A stretch of 64,000 nt of DNA from Diplocarpon mali (lineage: Eukaryota > Ascomycota > Leotiomycetes > Helotiales > Drepanopezizaceae): assembly GCA_024741835.1 (NCBI GenBank), contig JAENRP010000031.1, forward strand, positions 167,366 to 231,365, in the 5' to 3' direction. A model generated the notes under the pieces. It saw nothing but the letters and a program-made list of their open reading frames with translations. It did no database searches and was not told the origin of the DNA. Shown in pieces: positions 62,554 to 64,000 of the stretch; position 1 is the first letter of the stretch; every line of letters starts with the position of its first letter. Made by a program: the position numbers and the translations under genes.

Positions 62554-63325
62554 TCCCGTCCGCGTGGCTCGCTCCTGCGCGTGGCGGCCGCTGATTCGCG
62601 TTGCGGCTGGGGGGGGGGGTTGCGGGACGGGCATGTCAAGACACATCTGCACATGTGTGTCTCTGTACGGATACACACACCTACAGATGAAGAGATGAAG
62701 AGATGAAGAGGTGGAGAGATGGAGAAGAGAGATGAAAGATCGAGCCCCAGACATCGATATAGGAGACAAGTAGCGCAGGCGTCTACGCGTAGAGAACGTG
62801 GATATCGACATCATACAGACACAGACATCCATACACCTACAGACACAGACACAGAGAAAGCACAGCGACCCGAGCCGCGCCGGGGATCCGTCGTGTCTCC
62901 GCGGGCTACGGGCGCGGGAGGAAAGTGCAAATATGTCTGTGAGTGGAGACGTGTGTATATATATATATACATGGGATATATATAGTGTAGATCGGGTATA
63001 CTAAAGAGGACGTGTTCCGGATGTGCGCACCTTCTGTATATGCATCTCTGTATATGCATCTCTGTATATGCACGCACGACAGTGCGGATGTTGAGATGCA
63101 CAGTAGGGACTATGTGCATGTTCGCGACACGCGGAGGAGGCGCGTAGGCGTAAGCGCAAGCGCGGTCGGGGAGACGACGCGACACCACGCGACACCACAC
63201 GGCACGAGGCGGGCATGGGCGACGCGGGATCGGGGGGCGGGGAGAGCGTCGGCCACGGGTGCCGTGCCGGCTGTGATCTGAGAGGGAGGGGTTTGGGGGG
63301 GTGTTTTCTTGAAATTATATACATA

Positions 63326-63490
63326 TTTGTGTGGATATGGATATGTATGGATATGGATATGTATGTATGGATATATGGATATGGATATGGATATGTATGG
63401 ATATGTATATGTATGTATGGATATATGGATATGTATGGATATGGATATGTACGTGGATATGTATGGATATGCATATGCATACATCTAAAC
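63326..63490 (+). repeat. GGATAT/GTATGGATAT array
   Basis: About 165 nt of GGATAT, GTATGGATAT and GTATGTATGGATAT units. It reads as an open frame rich in Met, Asp, Tyr, Gly and Trp only because of its composition. Confidence 0.9.
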
Positions 63491-63572
63491 ATGCTCGGGG
63501 ATGTAAAGAGAAAGGGCAGGCCGAGATGGCCGTGAACAAGAGCCTAGGTTCTACGCCGAGGGTTACGTTGTC

Positions 63573-63660
63573 TTGTGTGTATGTTGTAGGGTGTATGTTG
63601 TACGGTGTATGTGCATGTGTATGTGCATGTATATGTGCATGTGTATGTGTACGTGTACGC
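63573..63660 (+). repeat. GTATGT/GCATGT array
   Basis: Alternating TGTATG and TGCATG units occur over about 88 nt, purine-pyrimidine alternating. Confidence 0.85.
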
Positions 63661-64000
63661 CATGTCGTGACGGGTGCTCTCAACGGGTGATGCCCCGCGG
63701 GAAGGTCATGATAGCCAGATCCGGGCACCCTGCTCTCCTGGCCGAGAGAGGAGTGTCTCGGCCGGCCTTGGGAAGAGGTTGTTTCTGGCTCTGGGATCTG
63801 GTTTGACGGTGGTGCGTCGCGATAGTTGGTGGGTGGGTTTTGGGCTGGAGGAGGCATCCCGTCGCGGGAGGAGGCGAGTAGGGTAGGGGGAGGAGGTTAC
63901 AGCTCCGGCGGGCGAGTGAGGAGGGAGAGTGGCCGGGCGGTAGCCACAAAGGGCAGCGGGCTCGAGCCAGAGCACGGAGGTTCCAGCCAAGGGAGGGAGG

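Larger units (their letters stand above)
55514..64000. other. GC-rich, microsatellite-dense region without a supported gene
   Basis: From about 55.7 kb to the end the base composition turns GC-rich, and long overlapping frames are open on both strands simply because stops are rare. Poly-C/G runs occur at about 56528-56539, 57264-57273, 58184-58199, 61029-61038, 61823-61832, 62249-62263 and 62610-62620, along with several simple repeats. One base (62248) is ambiguous inside a G run. I recognise no protein domain, rRNA, tRNA or telomeric repeat. Confidence 0.5.

Noticed and set aside
55700..63990. Many long open frames on both strands (up to about 400 codons)
   Set aside because: They overlap one another in several frames, run through microsatellites and homopolymers, and reflect GC-rich composition rather than coding selection.
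63900..64000. Possible telomere at the window end
   Set aside because: No TTAGGG-type repeats are present.

Overview
The window comes from a filamentous ascomycete (Pezizomycotina). The protein genes are split by short introns (about 45-120 nt) with GT...CTRAC...YAG signals. The gene content is typical of the group: secreted GH15 glucoamylase with a C-terminal CBM20, LYC1-type lysine acetyltransferase, a Yvc1-type channel, and Dal5-type and hexose-type MFS carriers. I cannot fix the class or genus from sequence alone.

Layout. 0.8-7.7 kb holds a molybdopterin-binding-domain protein, a PI31-type proteasome regulator and a Yvc1-type vacuolar cation channel. 8.6-14.3 kb is a decay zone with two broken genes: a PhzF-type epimerase/isomerase relic and an SF1 (UPF1-like) helicase relic. 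15.3-38.99 kb holds glucoamylase, an RNF216-like RBR ubiquitin ligase with a SUMO-interaction motif, a LYC1-type acetyltransferase, a 1508-residue DH-domain RhoGEF that also has a RhoGAP-like segment, a short DCC1-like protein, a Dal5-family transporter and a secreted beta-propeller-like protein. 39.0-46.5 kb is an AT-rich, gene-empty stretch that looks RIP-affected. It is followed by a tRNA-Trp and a hexose transporter (47.2-49.2 kb). 49.2-55.5 kb has only a tRNA-Arg that I can support, plus a 60-bp-class tandem duplication. From about 55.7 kb to the end the sequence is GC-rich, crowded with microsatellites and G/C homopolymers, includes one ambiguous base, and carries no gene I can support despite many long open frames.

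Exon structures were built by hand from splice signals and by keeping family motifs in frame. Every reported multi-exon model sums to a multiple of three. The genes do not form one pathway. The block is mixed housekeeping and nutrition: starch use (glucoamylase plus hexose uptake), nitrogen use (LYC1, Dal5-type carrier), ubiquitin-proteasome control (RBR ligase, PI31) and Rho signalling. I did not find a convincing new multi-gene system. The most interesting items are the micro-exons, the stop-free 3n intron in glucoamylase, the SIM-bearing RBR ligase whose frame stays open past its stop, the two-gene decay zone, and the abrupt AT-rich/GC-rich compartments.
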